A stretch of 64,000 nucleotides of DNA, taken from assembly GCA_002778195.1 (NCBI GenBank), contig PCDI01000003.1, positions 310,001-374,000 of the forward strand, in the 5' to 3' direction. Shown here piece after piece: positions 33,351 to 44,990 of the stretch. Both the position numbers and the translations under genes were made by a program. Positions within the stretch are counted from its first letter, which is position 1, and every line of letters starts with the position of its first letter. The notes under the pieces are model-generated. The model was not told the origin of the DNA. It made no database searches and saw nothing but the letters and a program-made list of their open reading frames with translations. Source of the stretch: Raffaelea ambrosiae (Eukaryota > Ascomycota > Sordariomycetes > Ophiostomatales > Ophiostomataceae).

Positions 33351-36300
33351 TTATTGGTTGCCACCATTCATGTTGCCGTCGAACAAATCAATAATGTTCT
33401 CCGGTAGGTACTCAAAAAACTGCGGCACCATGTCATTGGGGAGGCTCAATGAGCTGATGTCGATCTCCTGGCTGTCAAACGTAATGAAATCCGTAATGGG
33501 CCCATTGCCGAAATTCGAAAAGGAGTTGCTTGAAAGACCACTCTGCCCAAAGTCTGTCTGGTACATTCCTCCACCTCCGCTTGAGTGGTCCATCATACCA
33601 ATATTGGCAGCATGCTGCTGCCCAGACGACTCCCCAATACCGCTATTAGATGGCGAAGCTCCAGGAACAACGGACGTATCATACGATGACGAGTGATGGG
33701 ATGATGGCGTGTTGTACGATTGGACGGGGGCAGGCAAAGCCTGTGACTGTAGAGGCGTCTGTGCCGTATCACTATCTTGGTTGCCGTGCTGCTGATGATG
33801 ATGTCTGTGGGCATGTTGCTGATGTCCATGATGGTGCGGCTGGGTCATGGTGGCGGCCTGATTGTGACTTGAAGTGATTTGTCCTTGGTTTTGGCCTTGA
33901 TAAACGAGCCCAGAAAGAGAGCTAGCTTGACCATCTGATCGCGGACTCGTCACGTCCATATCACCGGGTTGTTGGTGTGGCTGCTGTTCAGGGTATGGGG
34001 AGTATCGTACTGCCGACATGGTTGCCTGAGGATATGCTGGTGGGAACATTGCCGGCACTTCAGGAAGGCTCTGGCGGATTGGGTCGTAAATCATATTCCC
34101 TGGTGGAGTGGCAGCCGAAACTGACCGAGGAGATTCAGTCGTCTGCCGCTGTTGATCACGTTGTAGGCGTACACGTTGTGCCTGCTGTTGAGGGGCATAA
34201 TGCTGGGGCGGTGGAGGTGGAGGTGGAGGTGGTGGCGGTACATGCGCATGCACCGGCTGTGGCCGCGAGTGCTGGCTCCCATGGTATTGATGCTGCTGCT
34301 GCTGCTGCTTGTGTTGTCTTTGTTGTCGGGGTTGGCGTTGGCCAGATGGCTCAAGGTTGGTGTTGTTTGCGTGACTCTGAAACAACAACGTCAGACTGGG
34401 GTTTGTCGAATTTGTTGTTCCAGTCAGAGACCAGGCAATCGGAGGAGCGTTTGGTGAAGCTGGATGCTCGAAGCGAGGCAGCTGTCTGAGAGAGTTGCGA
34501 CGCTGAGGAGGCTTCGCACTCTCGTATTCCTCTGAGGTATACGTCTCTACGTCCCATATACCTTTGGCCTTTTGGTCAAGCGCCGTCAAAATATACCGTG
34601 CGCCTCCCCAGTAGGTGAGCAGCTGCTGCAAGGACTTGTAACAGCAATGGTAGTTCTGGTTTGCATTAGAAGCCAGAAGTGAATGCTTTGACGTGGTTGC
34701 CGGCCTCGGTGGTCTTGGTCCTGTTCTGTCGTGCGACGGGGGTGTGGTGTCCCGTGAGACCGGAACAGAGACATTGGCAATAGTCTCTGTCAGAAACGCG
34801 CATGCAGCGATGTATATAGGCTGTGACGTGAATGGGTTGCCGACAAAACTCTTTGGGTCGATCAGTTCTGCAAAGGCCAGAATGTCGGCAATCGTTTTGG
34901 CACTGGACATGGAGAGCTCGTGGCTATTTGGGAGCAGTTGATGGAGACTAGACAGGCTTCCAAATGGAGCCAGTAATGTCGGCTGATGAAGGACGATCAC
35001 CATTGCGTGGAACCAGAAATGCATCAAGATAAAGGTCGTCCCTTGTCCTGACCGGACATACTGCTGGAAATTGTTCACGCTGAAGTTGAGCCGTGGATCC
35101 TGTTTCTGGTAGAGCTGAGTGAGGTCGTTCTCCATTTCTGCAAGACGCTTCATCTTCTCCCTCGTGAGGTCTTCCACGTTGTGTATATTGTTAAGCACAT
35201 CAGAGACCCGCCCATATAAGTGAATGATTCGAACCAAAGTCGGGAACGGGTCGGGCCAATCTGTAGTCGGATCCAAAGTTTGTTCAGGCAGTTCCAGCTC
35301 ATAGTCGTCATCCCGGAACGTGACAGGTCGCCCCGTACCGGAGGATATAACTCGATCCAAAACGAAGACGGACCAGAATGTGTCCACACGCTCTTGCTCC
35401 ACAGCCTGTTGCTCCTCCGGGCCAAGAGGGTCGTCCCCTTCGCTGTCGGGTGCACTGTGCCCAGACGTATGCATGGTCTCGTCCATACCCTCATCGCTTC
35501 CTTCGTCCTTATCCTCGGGGTTCTTGCGATTCCACACTCGTGTGTACCAAGGATCCTTTTCGCCTTGGTAACGCACACCCACCCTCTTCTGGAGGCCAAG
35601 ATCAACAGCCATGCGAATAGCTAATCCCAGGTACATCCACAAGGCGCTGTCCTGGTTGGCACCGAAGCCTTCGTAAGCCATGAGCAAGCAGGCTTGAACG
35701 GCAGCAACGGACGGACAAGGGAAAGTATCTACAGTGGCAGCCTTAGCCCGCTGGGCAAACACATTTCCGTACGAGGAACGCGACGTAGACTCTTCATCAA
35801 TGCCGTTGGTGATGGCGGGGTGCTCAGAGAAGCGTGCCGCAAGCGCACACATGGCATCAACAAGGATGGGCTCCATGCGCTTCTCGCGGACCATGTTCAA
35901 TACCCGGGTTTCGTGTAAGAATGGGTAGTTGCAGCCGAGATGAACAAAGAACGTCTTAAGCAGACTCATGATCAAGGGTGGGACGGGCTCCGGATCGTTC
36001 GGGTCGTAGACGGGTAAGCCTTCTCTGTTCTCAAAGGTAGGCTCATCCTTCTGCGTCTGCCCGTCGTGCGAGCTGTGGCCATCGTAGCCATACATGCCAT
36101 CCGTGATGCCAGTATTAGGCGATGTGGAGGAGAAGCTTGCGCCACGAGGGCGGCGTTTGTCCCGAATAGACACATCGACAACCATTTGTTTGAATCCCGG
36201 CACAATAGCCGTAGGGCCAAAATATCGAAAGTATGGAACTCGGTTACTGGCGGCATGGTGCTGTTGCTGTGGAGGGGAACGGCTATTTTGTGTCCTCGCA

Positions 36301-37165
36301 TCTTCGATGGACGAGCTCGACCGAGGCAGAGTTGGCCGCCTGCTGTTGGCACTTGGCTGGGAACGACGGCGGTCACCTTGGCTGGTACTGCGGGTTGGAC
36401 CGGGCCTTTGCATGTCGCTAGGCGTGGGCGAGACAGAGTCGATGCATATTGGCGAAGTGGTGGGACCAAATCCAGCAACCGGTCGCGAGCCCATGATTTG
36501 GCTGCTGGCCGATGCTTTGCTGTACCGCCTCGAGTTATTTTCGACCGTGTCGGTGTCATCGTCGTAGTCGCCGTCATCATCATCGTCGTCGTCATCGGCT
36601 TTGATGTTTCTTGTCCGGCTAGAAGTAGAGTGAAGCTTTCCTCCGTGGGCTGACTCGACAAAAAGCGCGCTGTCAGGGTCATCCGTCTCATGCTTTACAG
36701 CTGCAGATGCATTTCCGGCACGGCGTGATGCCGTTGTCCCAGACACTGCACTGCCATCGCGAGGACTGGCGGTGCTGTCATCGTCGTCTTTCCGCTTCTC
36801 GGCAATATCGGCATAGCCCAAGCAGACATGGCCATTCTTCTCACACGTCGAGCAAACAGGTCGTTCGCCGGCACAGCGAGTTTTTCGCTTTCGACATGTT
36901 AAGCATCTTTCATCATGTTAGAACGAGTCGTGAGAGAGTGGTCTGACGACAGCAAGGGTGGTCTGTGGACAGAGGGCAAGACGAAAGATGCCAAAGGACC
37001 ACAGAAGATAGAGAAGACGCCAGCCGCAACAGGACGCAAAGCACAGTTATGCCCAGAGACTTACGCAGCATTGATTCTCCTTCTCTTGGAAGGAGGCTGC
37101 CCTTGGTTGTTGACGAACCGGATTTGCTTGGGAGGAGGCAGGTTGGGCTGGAGAATGGTTGCCAT
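33351..37165 (-). CDS. Zn2Cys6 fungal-specific transcription factor
   Basis: Predicted nuclear DNA-binding regulator of 1218 residues. Two exons (37165-37065 and 36906-33351). The zinc cluster straddles the intron and is perfect: Cys35, 38, 45, 52, 55 and 62 (CX2CX6CX6CX2CX6C), preceded by a basic SKRRRINAA segment. An acidic D-run (about 135-150) and Ser-rich region follow. The fungal_trans regulatory domain spans about 335-650 (CNYPFLHETRVLNMV, LWMYLGLAIRMAVDLGLQK, SSGTGRPVTFRDDDYELELPE). The C-terminal third is Gln/His/Pro-rich with poly-Pro and poly-Gln runs, likely an activation domain, ending near DMVPQFFEYLPENIIDLFDG. The start at 37165 is preferred over an in-frame Met at 37252 because MATILQPNLPPPKQ leads smoothly into the cluster. 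Sugar or cell-wall-degradation regulation is possible from the family but not shown. Confidence 0.9.
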
Positions 37166-40100
37166 TGCAGACTGGTCCTCGCCTTGGAGGTCAGACCATG
37201 GCGATGTTGAGGCAAACTGGGCACGAAGACGGGTCAAAGATGAGGCGAACACGGCTAGCCTGAGAGAGGCGGCACTGCCGGCGGTACCCCAGTGGAGTCT
37301 GCAAGAAGGTAAAAGAAGTAGCTGTGCGACGAGCAGAGTTTAAGAACGATGCATGGGAGCTGAGGCTGTGCAGTTGCGGCTGTGGTAGATATAAAAGGTT
37401 TGAGGGTCGAGGACAGGTCCGTCCAAAGCAGAAGCTGGTTATCCGAGCTTGCAGAAGAAATGCGGGTGTCAATATATAACTAAAGGGTGCTGGTTTCGTC
37501 CTCGTCTATGACATGGCTTGCCACCGCGTCGGACAGCCGGTGAATGATGAAGTTTTAAAAGTCGCTCCTTGTCTTGGACGTGGCGAATAAAAGGTAGAGC
37601 AAGAAGAAGTAATCACAAAGCATGTGAGAAAAAACGGTGTGAAGCAACAGGATGAGCACACACAAAAAAAAAAAAAAAAAGGAAATAAAACAACCAAAGA
37701 AAAAAACCTTCAGAAGCAAGAGAGGCCAGCTAGACTCGGGGGAAGCGCAGAGGGGAGCTAAATCCGAGGCAGTCACGAAGGCAAACAGCTAGTTGGGCAA
37801 AGGGAACAAGACTGGAAGGACCGGGCGGCGACGAGAAGTTGGGGTCAGACGCAACAGGAAAGTACGACCGCGCACGCGAGAGGAAGAAGAGGGGGGGAAG
37901 GAGAGGTAACTAATGAGTGAGTGGGTCACAGCATCTCCTGCGCGCTGGGGTGAGGAGGAACCAGGGGGAGGGAAAGGATGGCACAAAGGCGGGGGAAGAG
38001 AAATGGGGCGTGTGGGGGAAAACGGACAGGGAAGGGAGGTCTAGGGTGGTCCGACAGGAAGTCGCCCCAGCACGAGGATTGGCGTCGGAAGTGTCGTGCG
38101 CTGGTGCTGATCGCGTCTAGAAAGTCAGATAGAACGTTTTCCATACCACCGAGCTGGGGCCGCCGTCGGTGACCATTTGAGCATCTGAAGCGGCAGCGAC
38201 GGGGCGTTTGATATCCGAGTCTGAGGGAAAGAGCGACCCGCGACGCAGGAATAGCCAGAGAGAACGCCTCGCTGATCTGGCCCTTCCTGGCTTGTACATT
38301 GGCTGGCAGCCCATCTATTGATAGACTAGGGCATCAAACGAGAAAAGAAAAAGCAAAAGTATTCTATGCACATCACGATGCTGCCCAAGGCACACGCTGT
38401 CGTCGGTGTCGCTGACGTGTGGACGAACGAGGCACTAACATCGACGGTTGCCCTGCTTGGCAGGTCGTGTTGCATGTGAGCTTTTGTGGCTCATTGCGAT
38501 CGCCGAAGCAAAGGACGCACATAGCAATGCACTTTTTAAACTTTTCGTTTGCTCTTTGCGCACTTTGCCTTTTGGCTGCCCTCTGGCCTCACTTGTTCTC
38601 ATTCGTTTTTCCACACGGCACTTTCCTACCAATGCGCCTCAGCGGAGAAGGGTCACCTAAATGCCGCCAGACCCAACAAGTGGAGCCAAGAAACCAGAAC
38701 TCTGGGGTCCAGCTGCGAGTAGTTAACCACGACTGCTTACTATGTAACTATGTAACTTGTAACTACCACCCCGGCCCTCCCACAGTTGGCGAAAAGCAAC
38801 GCGCACAGGGAGCCCCGTGCTGATGTCCTAGCGCATCCATACCATCCATAGCGCCCGCCCGCTACTCAACCGTCTTCACGACATTGCTATTCGTGGCTGC
38901 GATGTGCAAGACTCGGGAAGTTTGGAGACTTTCAAAAACGGGAGTAGCATCAGCACGGCAAGTTTTAATAGAGTGTCGAGAAAACTTGAGCCCAAGAATA
39001 AGCATTTTCTTTGTGGTTATCGTGTCTAGCTAGAGCGAACTAGATCCTTCGCTACTGCCCTTCACACGATCTCCTCGCTTAGATGGATGGCCACCGAAGC
39101 TGGCAAACTCAACCGACGAGAGCCATTCCGGGTTGCCCCCCGCTTGATACTCGCAGACAAGCAGCCTATCGCAGGGAAGCACTAGACAATCCATCTTGGC
39201 GCGTGTTTATGTCGCTCTGTACCCCAAGAGCTCGTCTTGGTGGTTGGCTGCCTAGTTGAGGGGAAATCGAGATGCAAGCCAACTGAAAACTTGTTCTCAT
39301 CCAATGGCAGGATGCCGGGTATTCCGTCAACTGGTAGTCAATAAGAGAAATCCTAGCCCTCGTGGTCATAAACCGGTATCATTGGTGAGGTTCTTGCTCT
39401 CAATTACTCCTGCCATGCTATTTTGCCTGCCCAATGATCTCTGAGAGGCTGGTGCCCAAAAATAAAATGACCCCAAAATATCGCGGACTGAAGGAACATC
39501 CATTTGCGCGCAGTCCAGAAGAGGTAACACGTGTGCGTCTCATCTGGCCTTGGCAGACCGCCGAGGGTCCATGTCAATTGAAAAAAGCAATGCCGCCCTC
39601 AGGGGACCTGGGTGAGATTCACGATGTGCGGTGTGTTGACGAGCTTAGTGCTATCCCAACAAAAGCTCACCGATGGCTGTATTTGGCAGTGGAGCTGACA
39701 CGACAGTTCTTTATCTAATCGCGGCATTGCAATAAAGCCCTCTTCACAGTCTCTTGAGGGGGTTCTTTTCTTTTCTTTGACGCCCGTCTGGTTGGGGTCT
39801 GTCTAGCCCCTTGAATGAAGCTGCAGTCGAGACTGTACCCGTTTGCTCACTCGGTGAGTTCTTTTCTTGTCTTTCTTCTCGGTTTCACTGCTCATGATGT
39901 GACCATGTGCAATTCTCTTTTGTCGACTTTCGTTCGGCGTCCGAACAGCCTAATCAGGGTTAGACACATCTCGGCTCGGTATGTGGTGTCTCTCCACACT
40001 AACCACTATGGTAAACCAAAATAGCATAATAGCGGGTAGACCCAGAAAACAAGGGATTGGTAAGGGGCATGGGCTAGAAGCGAGAAAAAAAAGAAAGACT

Positions 40101-43100
40101 TCAAAAAAGCATTTCGAACTATCTGGTTGCCCAACGAGGCTCAGAAGGAAAGGGCCGATGAGAGACACACGTGACAACCCATGAAGCACTAATGGGTGAT
40201 GGGCTGTGACTCGTAGAGCATGCGTGGTATTCAGGATCTCTCGTCTATCAGACTTTACTACCTGGGTGCATATGTAGCCGGACACTGGGCAAAACTTTGC
40301 TCACACGGCACAAGGGAGCTGATGCAAGCCGTCATTCCAAATTGTGTTGTATGCACGCCGGTCAACTAAAGAGCAACATCAAGAAACAATGGGAAACCCC
40401 CTCATATTTATGTTGTCCATGAGAGATAATCGTAGTGAAATATTGGTTGCTGGCATGCCCGGTGAAAGACTGTATGGAAGAGGTGAATTGCATGAAGGTT
40501 TGTCAAGGTCAGTTGCGCAACTGTAGGTCCCGCAAAGCTCCAGGGAACTGTTCTGAGTTCCAGATGAAGAGCAAATCAAGTCCCAGAATAAATGCTTTTC
40601 GAGCCGTTATGGAAAAGGAAGGCAAGCTGGCGACGGCAAATGGCCGGACTCAGGAAGGCGGATATACTCGGTCAGAATAGATATCTGATCTACCACGAAA
40701 CGCAGTGTAGAGTGGACATCTCTCCTTGGCCCATTCACCTAGGAAGAGTAAAAGAGAACATGGTGAGTAGAAATGCAGTTCCCACCTACCCCATGCCCCT
40801 GTCTCTTGGATTTAGTAGGAAAGCAATGCCGGAACGATTGAAGAAATAATCGGATATGAGAAAGTATGTGGTTCTTCAAAATTTCATCAGACACAGCATA
40901 ACACTATTGAGACCTTGGAACTTTCCAATGCGCTCGCCGGACTGTCCCATTCGAGATCTTGATGCTCCTTGTCTCATCTTGCCTTTCATTGGCGATTAGA
41001 TCCAGCATCTGGCATGGACCGTCGCTGCCTTCGGTTAGGAGCAGGGTGAATATCTGGGGCATTTGGTGAAGGATACTCCTCTGAAAGAGCGTGGTTGAAT
41101 AAAGAACTTCGTTTCATCGGAGATGACCAGGAAGTCTTAAGAGTCTTGCGTTAATCCTGTAAACCATGACGTCGATAGGTATGAGCCTAAATGCGGTTGC
41201 TCAAACAAGCCAGGATTCGACCCTCACGGACCGCAGATCTAGACATGATTCGTGACTAAAAGGTAGATGCCATTGTCAATACTCAATTTACGAACAAACC
41301 AGCAATGCACAGTATGACTTGAAAACGGGCTGCAAGAAACTCTCTCGCATTCGCGTAGTTCTGGAAGTGGCCGCTCGGCACAGGATACAGTATTCGCCAT
41401 GAGTATCGCGGGTTTCCACACGTTCCATAGATTTGAAGCATAGCCGAAAGTATTCGAGAGAAGGGCCATAACCATTAGAGAAAGCCCTCGCAGAGCTCCC
41501 AAGAATCTCAGGTTGAAGACGTTAAGGTTAACGGAACGAGAGATATAAAACAGACCAGAGAGTGTGGGTTTCAGGTAAGTAAAAACAGTGCGTTGCATAG
41601 GGGGATTGTTAACAGACCCAGGACGACCAATTATTGGCTATCTATGACGTCTGTTTCATACGGCAGATTGTGTGCAGCCGAATGACGTCGGTTCTTGATC
41701 CTTCAGTTAACGCACAGATCCTGGGAATGCAGGCAGCTGTTACTTTTCCCAGGGGTAGGCGACAAGTGAGATGTACTGTTGCTCTTGGGACCCGGAACCC
41801 CACGGTCGTCCGTGAGTCTCTGTTCTCGTTCCATATCACACGCGACACGACGAATAGAGCAGAGAAATAGAGAGAGAGAGGGTTTGGGGATGCGCCGAAT
41901 TGCGCGTGACCAGACAACCGCTTGGTGTGGTGTTGGTGGAGGACAATCTTGAGAGCAGCGCCAACTTGCATGCTGTTCTCCTATTGTATTCTATCCATGC
42001 TCGACGGCAGGCATCTGCGGGCCTGCGAGGTCGCAGCACCACTTGGGGGGGGGTGGGCATGTGGCATACCTGGCGCGGTGTTGACTACTCGTAGACCGAA
42101 CTGCCGTCGTTTGTGGCCGGCCAGCCCCTTGCCTGAAACTGGCGTTTGTCTGTTGGACGCGAGGGAGAGTGTCTGGCAAATCGTGGCGCAGGATGTGTTT
42201 TTTTAAAGCGACACATCGAGAACCGGTGCCACAAGGGCACACAAAGAGACACAAATTCTGCTGCGGTTTATTTTGCGCCGCTGGGAATCGGTGGGATCTC
42301 ATCACGTCAAGTCGGCCGCAAAAGCGGTTGTGGTGCGTGTTACTCATGTCGGCGCTATTCCGGAAGGAAGCAAGATACGGTTGGGCAGGCAAGCCGCCGC
42401 CTGGCAGCACTCTTTGTCACACCCTTTGGCTTGCGAATCAACCGCACTCACTTCACTTTGCTCACTGAGAGCGGGCTTCTTTCGTCTAGCGTCCGTCTGC
42501 CGCCAACCGAAGAGCTCTAAAATGATAGTGGGGGGTGATCAATTGGCCGCCTTACAGCAAGGGAGATGCTAAAAGGCGGTGGGGGACAAGATGGAGGGCG
42601 AGTGGAGGGCCCCTAGCCAGAACTGGTCCTGAAACAGAGGCGCAGGGAGGACGTCGAAGAGAACAAGACCAGCCACTGCCGCAGCTGTCACGGTGACGTG
42701 TCGTGGGAGGGCTGCGGGTGGGCGTTTTGGGGGGTCTACTTGGCAAGTTCTCTAGTAAGTTAGTTAGTCACGATATCTTTCGAGCTGTCTTTGAGAGGCC
42801 TCTTTTTTCATTTGATGCTCATCTTAAGCCTTCTTTGGGATGTTGCAATCTGACGATCTTTCGACCAGAGGGGCCAGTCAGAAGATGAGATGCCAACCGG
42901 AACCAGAAAGAGACCGCAGCCAGAATTTGTCAGATGTTGCCAGCAATCGCCACCCGAACCGATCGAGAGAGATGGGTGGAAAACGGACGGGCGACGGCCA
43001 CCAGCATGGCCGCGACTCACCTCGAAAAACGGTTCAGAACCGCCTTGGCCTGGCCCCAGTCTCGATCCGGCAGTATGCGCAAGCTGTGGCAGCCAACGAG

Positions 43101-44282
43101 CGCGGCCGACGGCTGACCTCCACACCAAGACCGCCGCGTGGTAGGGTGGTCTCGGCTCGCCGTTGGACAGAGCGCCCAGGCAAGGTGCATGGGGAAAAGG
43201 TGCGACACCATGCACAACCTCCTGTTCCTTCGACCTTTGCAACCCGCGCGCTGGCTAGCGCACTTGCAAAAATCCTTCCCAGAGAAACGGTTTGCGTTCT
43301 GCAAACGTCGATTGTCTGGACTGCTTGGATTCTCTTGCATTTGGCCGGGTACTGCTGGGATGGCCTGCATCGTGCGCAGGCTGTGCCGTTTGATGCTGTC
43401 GTCATTTCGGCAGTGGTTGGGCGTGGGCGGGCGGCGGAGTTGGGCGAGCAAGACGATGGAGGAAGCAGAAAGGGCGGTCGAAGGAACATACGTGCTGCAT
43501 AGCAAGATGTCTCAAGACACATACATAGTAACTAGTCGCAGCAGCAAGGGCCAGCCGTCGGTCCCGACAGGCCACATACAGGACCATCGAAAGACATCCA
43601 TCCAGACGCAGGCGTCGGGTCGCTCTTTCCCTACATGGCCAGTGAGAGACCGCATCTTGCTCGCCTTGTGTGCCCCCCCTCCCTCACGGCGGCTCCCAGC
43701 CCCTCCACCTCTGGCGATTCGTCCGAGTGCGACACTTCTCTGTTCCGTGCCATTGGGGTGTGCGTCTGTAAGTGCACGTTTACGTAGCGGGCGCGGTCGT
43801 TCCCCTCGTCTCCCTTCTCGCCGCCTCTTCTTTTTTGCCTTTTGCTGATGTTCTCCGCTGCTGACTTGTCGCATCTCTGCCACTTTCTTCTTCCAGCAAG
43901 ACTACTCGTTCGCTCTTGCCTGTGTTGTCCACCGCCAGGTCGCATGCTGACGTGCCATCCCCGGTCGTGCCTTCCCTCCCCCCAGTCCGGTTACAATAAT
44001 CGGCGGCTTCCCTGCCCGTTCTGGACACAGCCCTACGAACAGACATCTAGGACCCTTCCTTTCATCCTTCCCACTTTTCGCCTCTTGCTCCTGCCCTCTG
44101 CCCTCTGCTCCTGCCCTCTGTCTCTGCGTCGTCTGCGCTCTTTCCCTCCCCGGCCGACTGCTCCTTCCAGTTCCGCGCACCTTCTTTGCATGAGCTTCAC
44201 TGCATGGCAAGAGCAAGGAACTTGTTTTGCGGCCGTCGGTACCGTGCAAACCGACCACGAGAGGTGGGGCGGCTGTCAGTTC

Positions 44283-44325
44283 CTGTCGTTTCCTGTCGTT
44301 TTCTGTCGTTTTCTGTCGCTCTGTC
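44283..44325 (+). repeat. 10-bp tandem repeat (TCCTGTCGTT-like)
   Basis: About four imperfect copies in the CT-rich upstream region of the gene at 44991. Confidence 0.8.
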
Positions 44326-44858
44326 GCCTCTGGCTCTCTTCTCAGCCACCCACCGAAGCTGACCAGCATAAGCAACGGAGCCTGGCAGGTCCATCTTCGA
44401 CGCAGTGGCAGTGAGATGCGTCTGGCAGCCGGCACTTCTGCCGTTTTGCGTTGCATCCTCCTCTTTTTCCTCGTCCACGACGACTGGCTGTTCTCACCCT
44501 CCTCGCCGCGGTGGATCATTGGGGGCCGCTGGCACCACTCGCTGGTTTTGAGCCTCCTGCTGGTCTTCTCTGCGACTTATTCTGCATCTCTTACACTTTC
44601 TACCCTTTTTTTCTTTTTCTTCTCCCGCCTTCTCTTCTTGTTCTTTCTTTTCTCCAAATCCTTTCCACTTCCATCAGCTTCTGCTCGTTATAACCTGCTC
44701 GCACGTATTCGACACCTGAGAATCGCCCGCCACGTATCCCTGCCACTTACATTGCTTCCTGGATCTGCAGACATCCCCATCTTGCATATTTTGACCCTGC
44801 ATAACAGCGCCACGTCTCCGTCTTTTCCCATCTTCTTCCATCTTCTCTCACCCTTCCA

Positions 44859-44866
44859 TATATATT
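44859..44866 (+). promoter_or_regulatory. TATA-like box for the gene at 44991
   Basis: TATATATT lies 125 nt before the start codon at the end of a CT-rich tract. Confidence 0.45.
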
Positions 44867-44911
44867 CACACCGCCAGAACCAGTCGGCTACAATCCCTTT
44901 GTGAGCTTCCC

Positions 44912-44935
44912 ATGGTTGGCCCGGCTTGCCGGTAA
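44912..44935 (+). promoter_or_regulatory. Candidate upstream ORF (7 codons) in the leader
   Basis: An ATG in good context (CCCATGG) opens seven codons then stops, 56 nt before the main ATG and out of frame with it. It could dampen translation if the transcript starts near the TATA-like box. Confidence 0.4.
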
Positions 44936-44990
44936 AGGGAGACGCTCCCCAGATTTTATCCCTCCATTGTCTGCCATCACACGAGTCGCC

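Larger units (their letters stand above)
37166..44990. other. 7.8-kb gene-poor region with flanking leaders
   Basis: No gene can be supported. 37166-38330 is the upstream region of the Zn2Cys6 gene, with A/T and purine tracts (an 18-A run ends near 37680). 38330-42000 is anonymous and partly AT-rich. 42000-44000 is GC-normal with several overlapping open frames in both strands but no protein-like one. 44050-44900 is strongly CT-rich (plus strand), with TCCTGTCGTT-type repeats near 44283-44325, fitting a long promoter or leader for the gene at 44991. Large regulatory regions are common around fungal regulators. Confidence 0.5.

Noticed and set aside
41150..41240. Possible tRNA T-arm (GGATTCGACCC)
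   Set aside because: Only a B-box-like stretch; no acceptor stem or anticodon arm could be folded around it.
41239..41598. Minus-strand hydrophobic frame of 119 codons
   Set aside because: Looks faintly like a membrane-protein relic, but no family motif could be matched and no flanking fragments continue it.
42840..43502. 220-codon plus-strand frame (overlapped by frames on both strands)
   Set aside because: Low protein-like character, no motif, competing frames of equal length; probably chance in GC-normal spacer.
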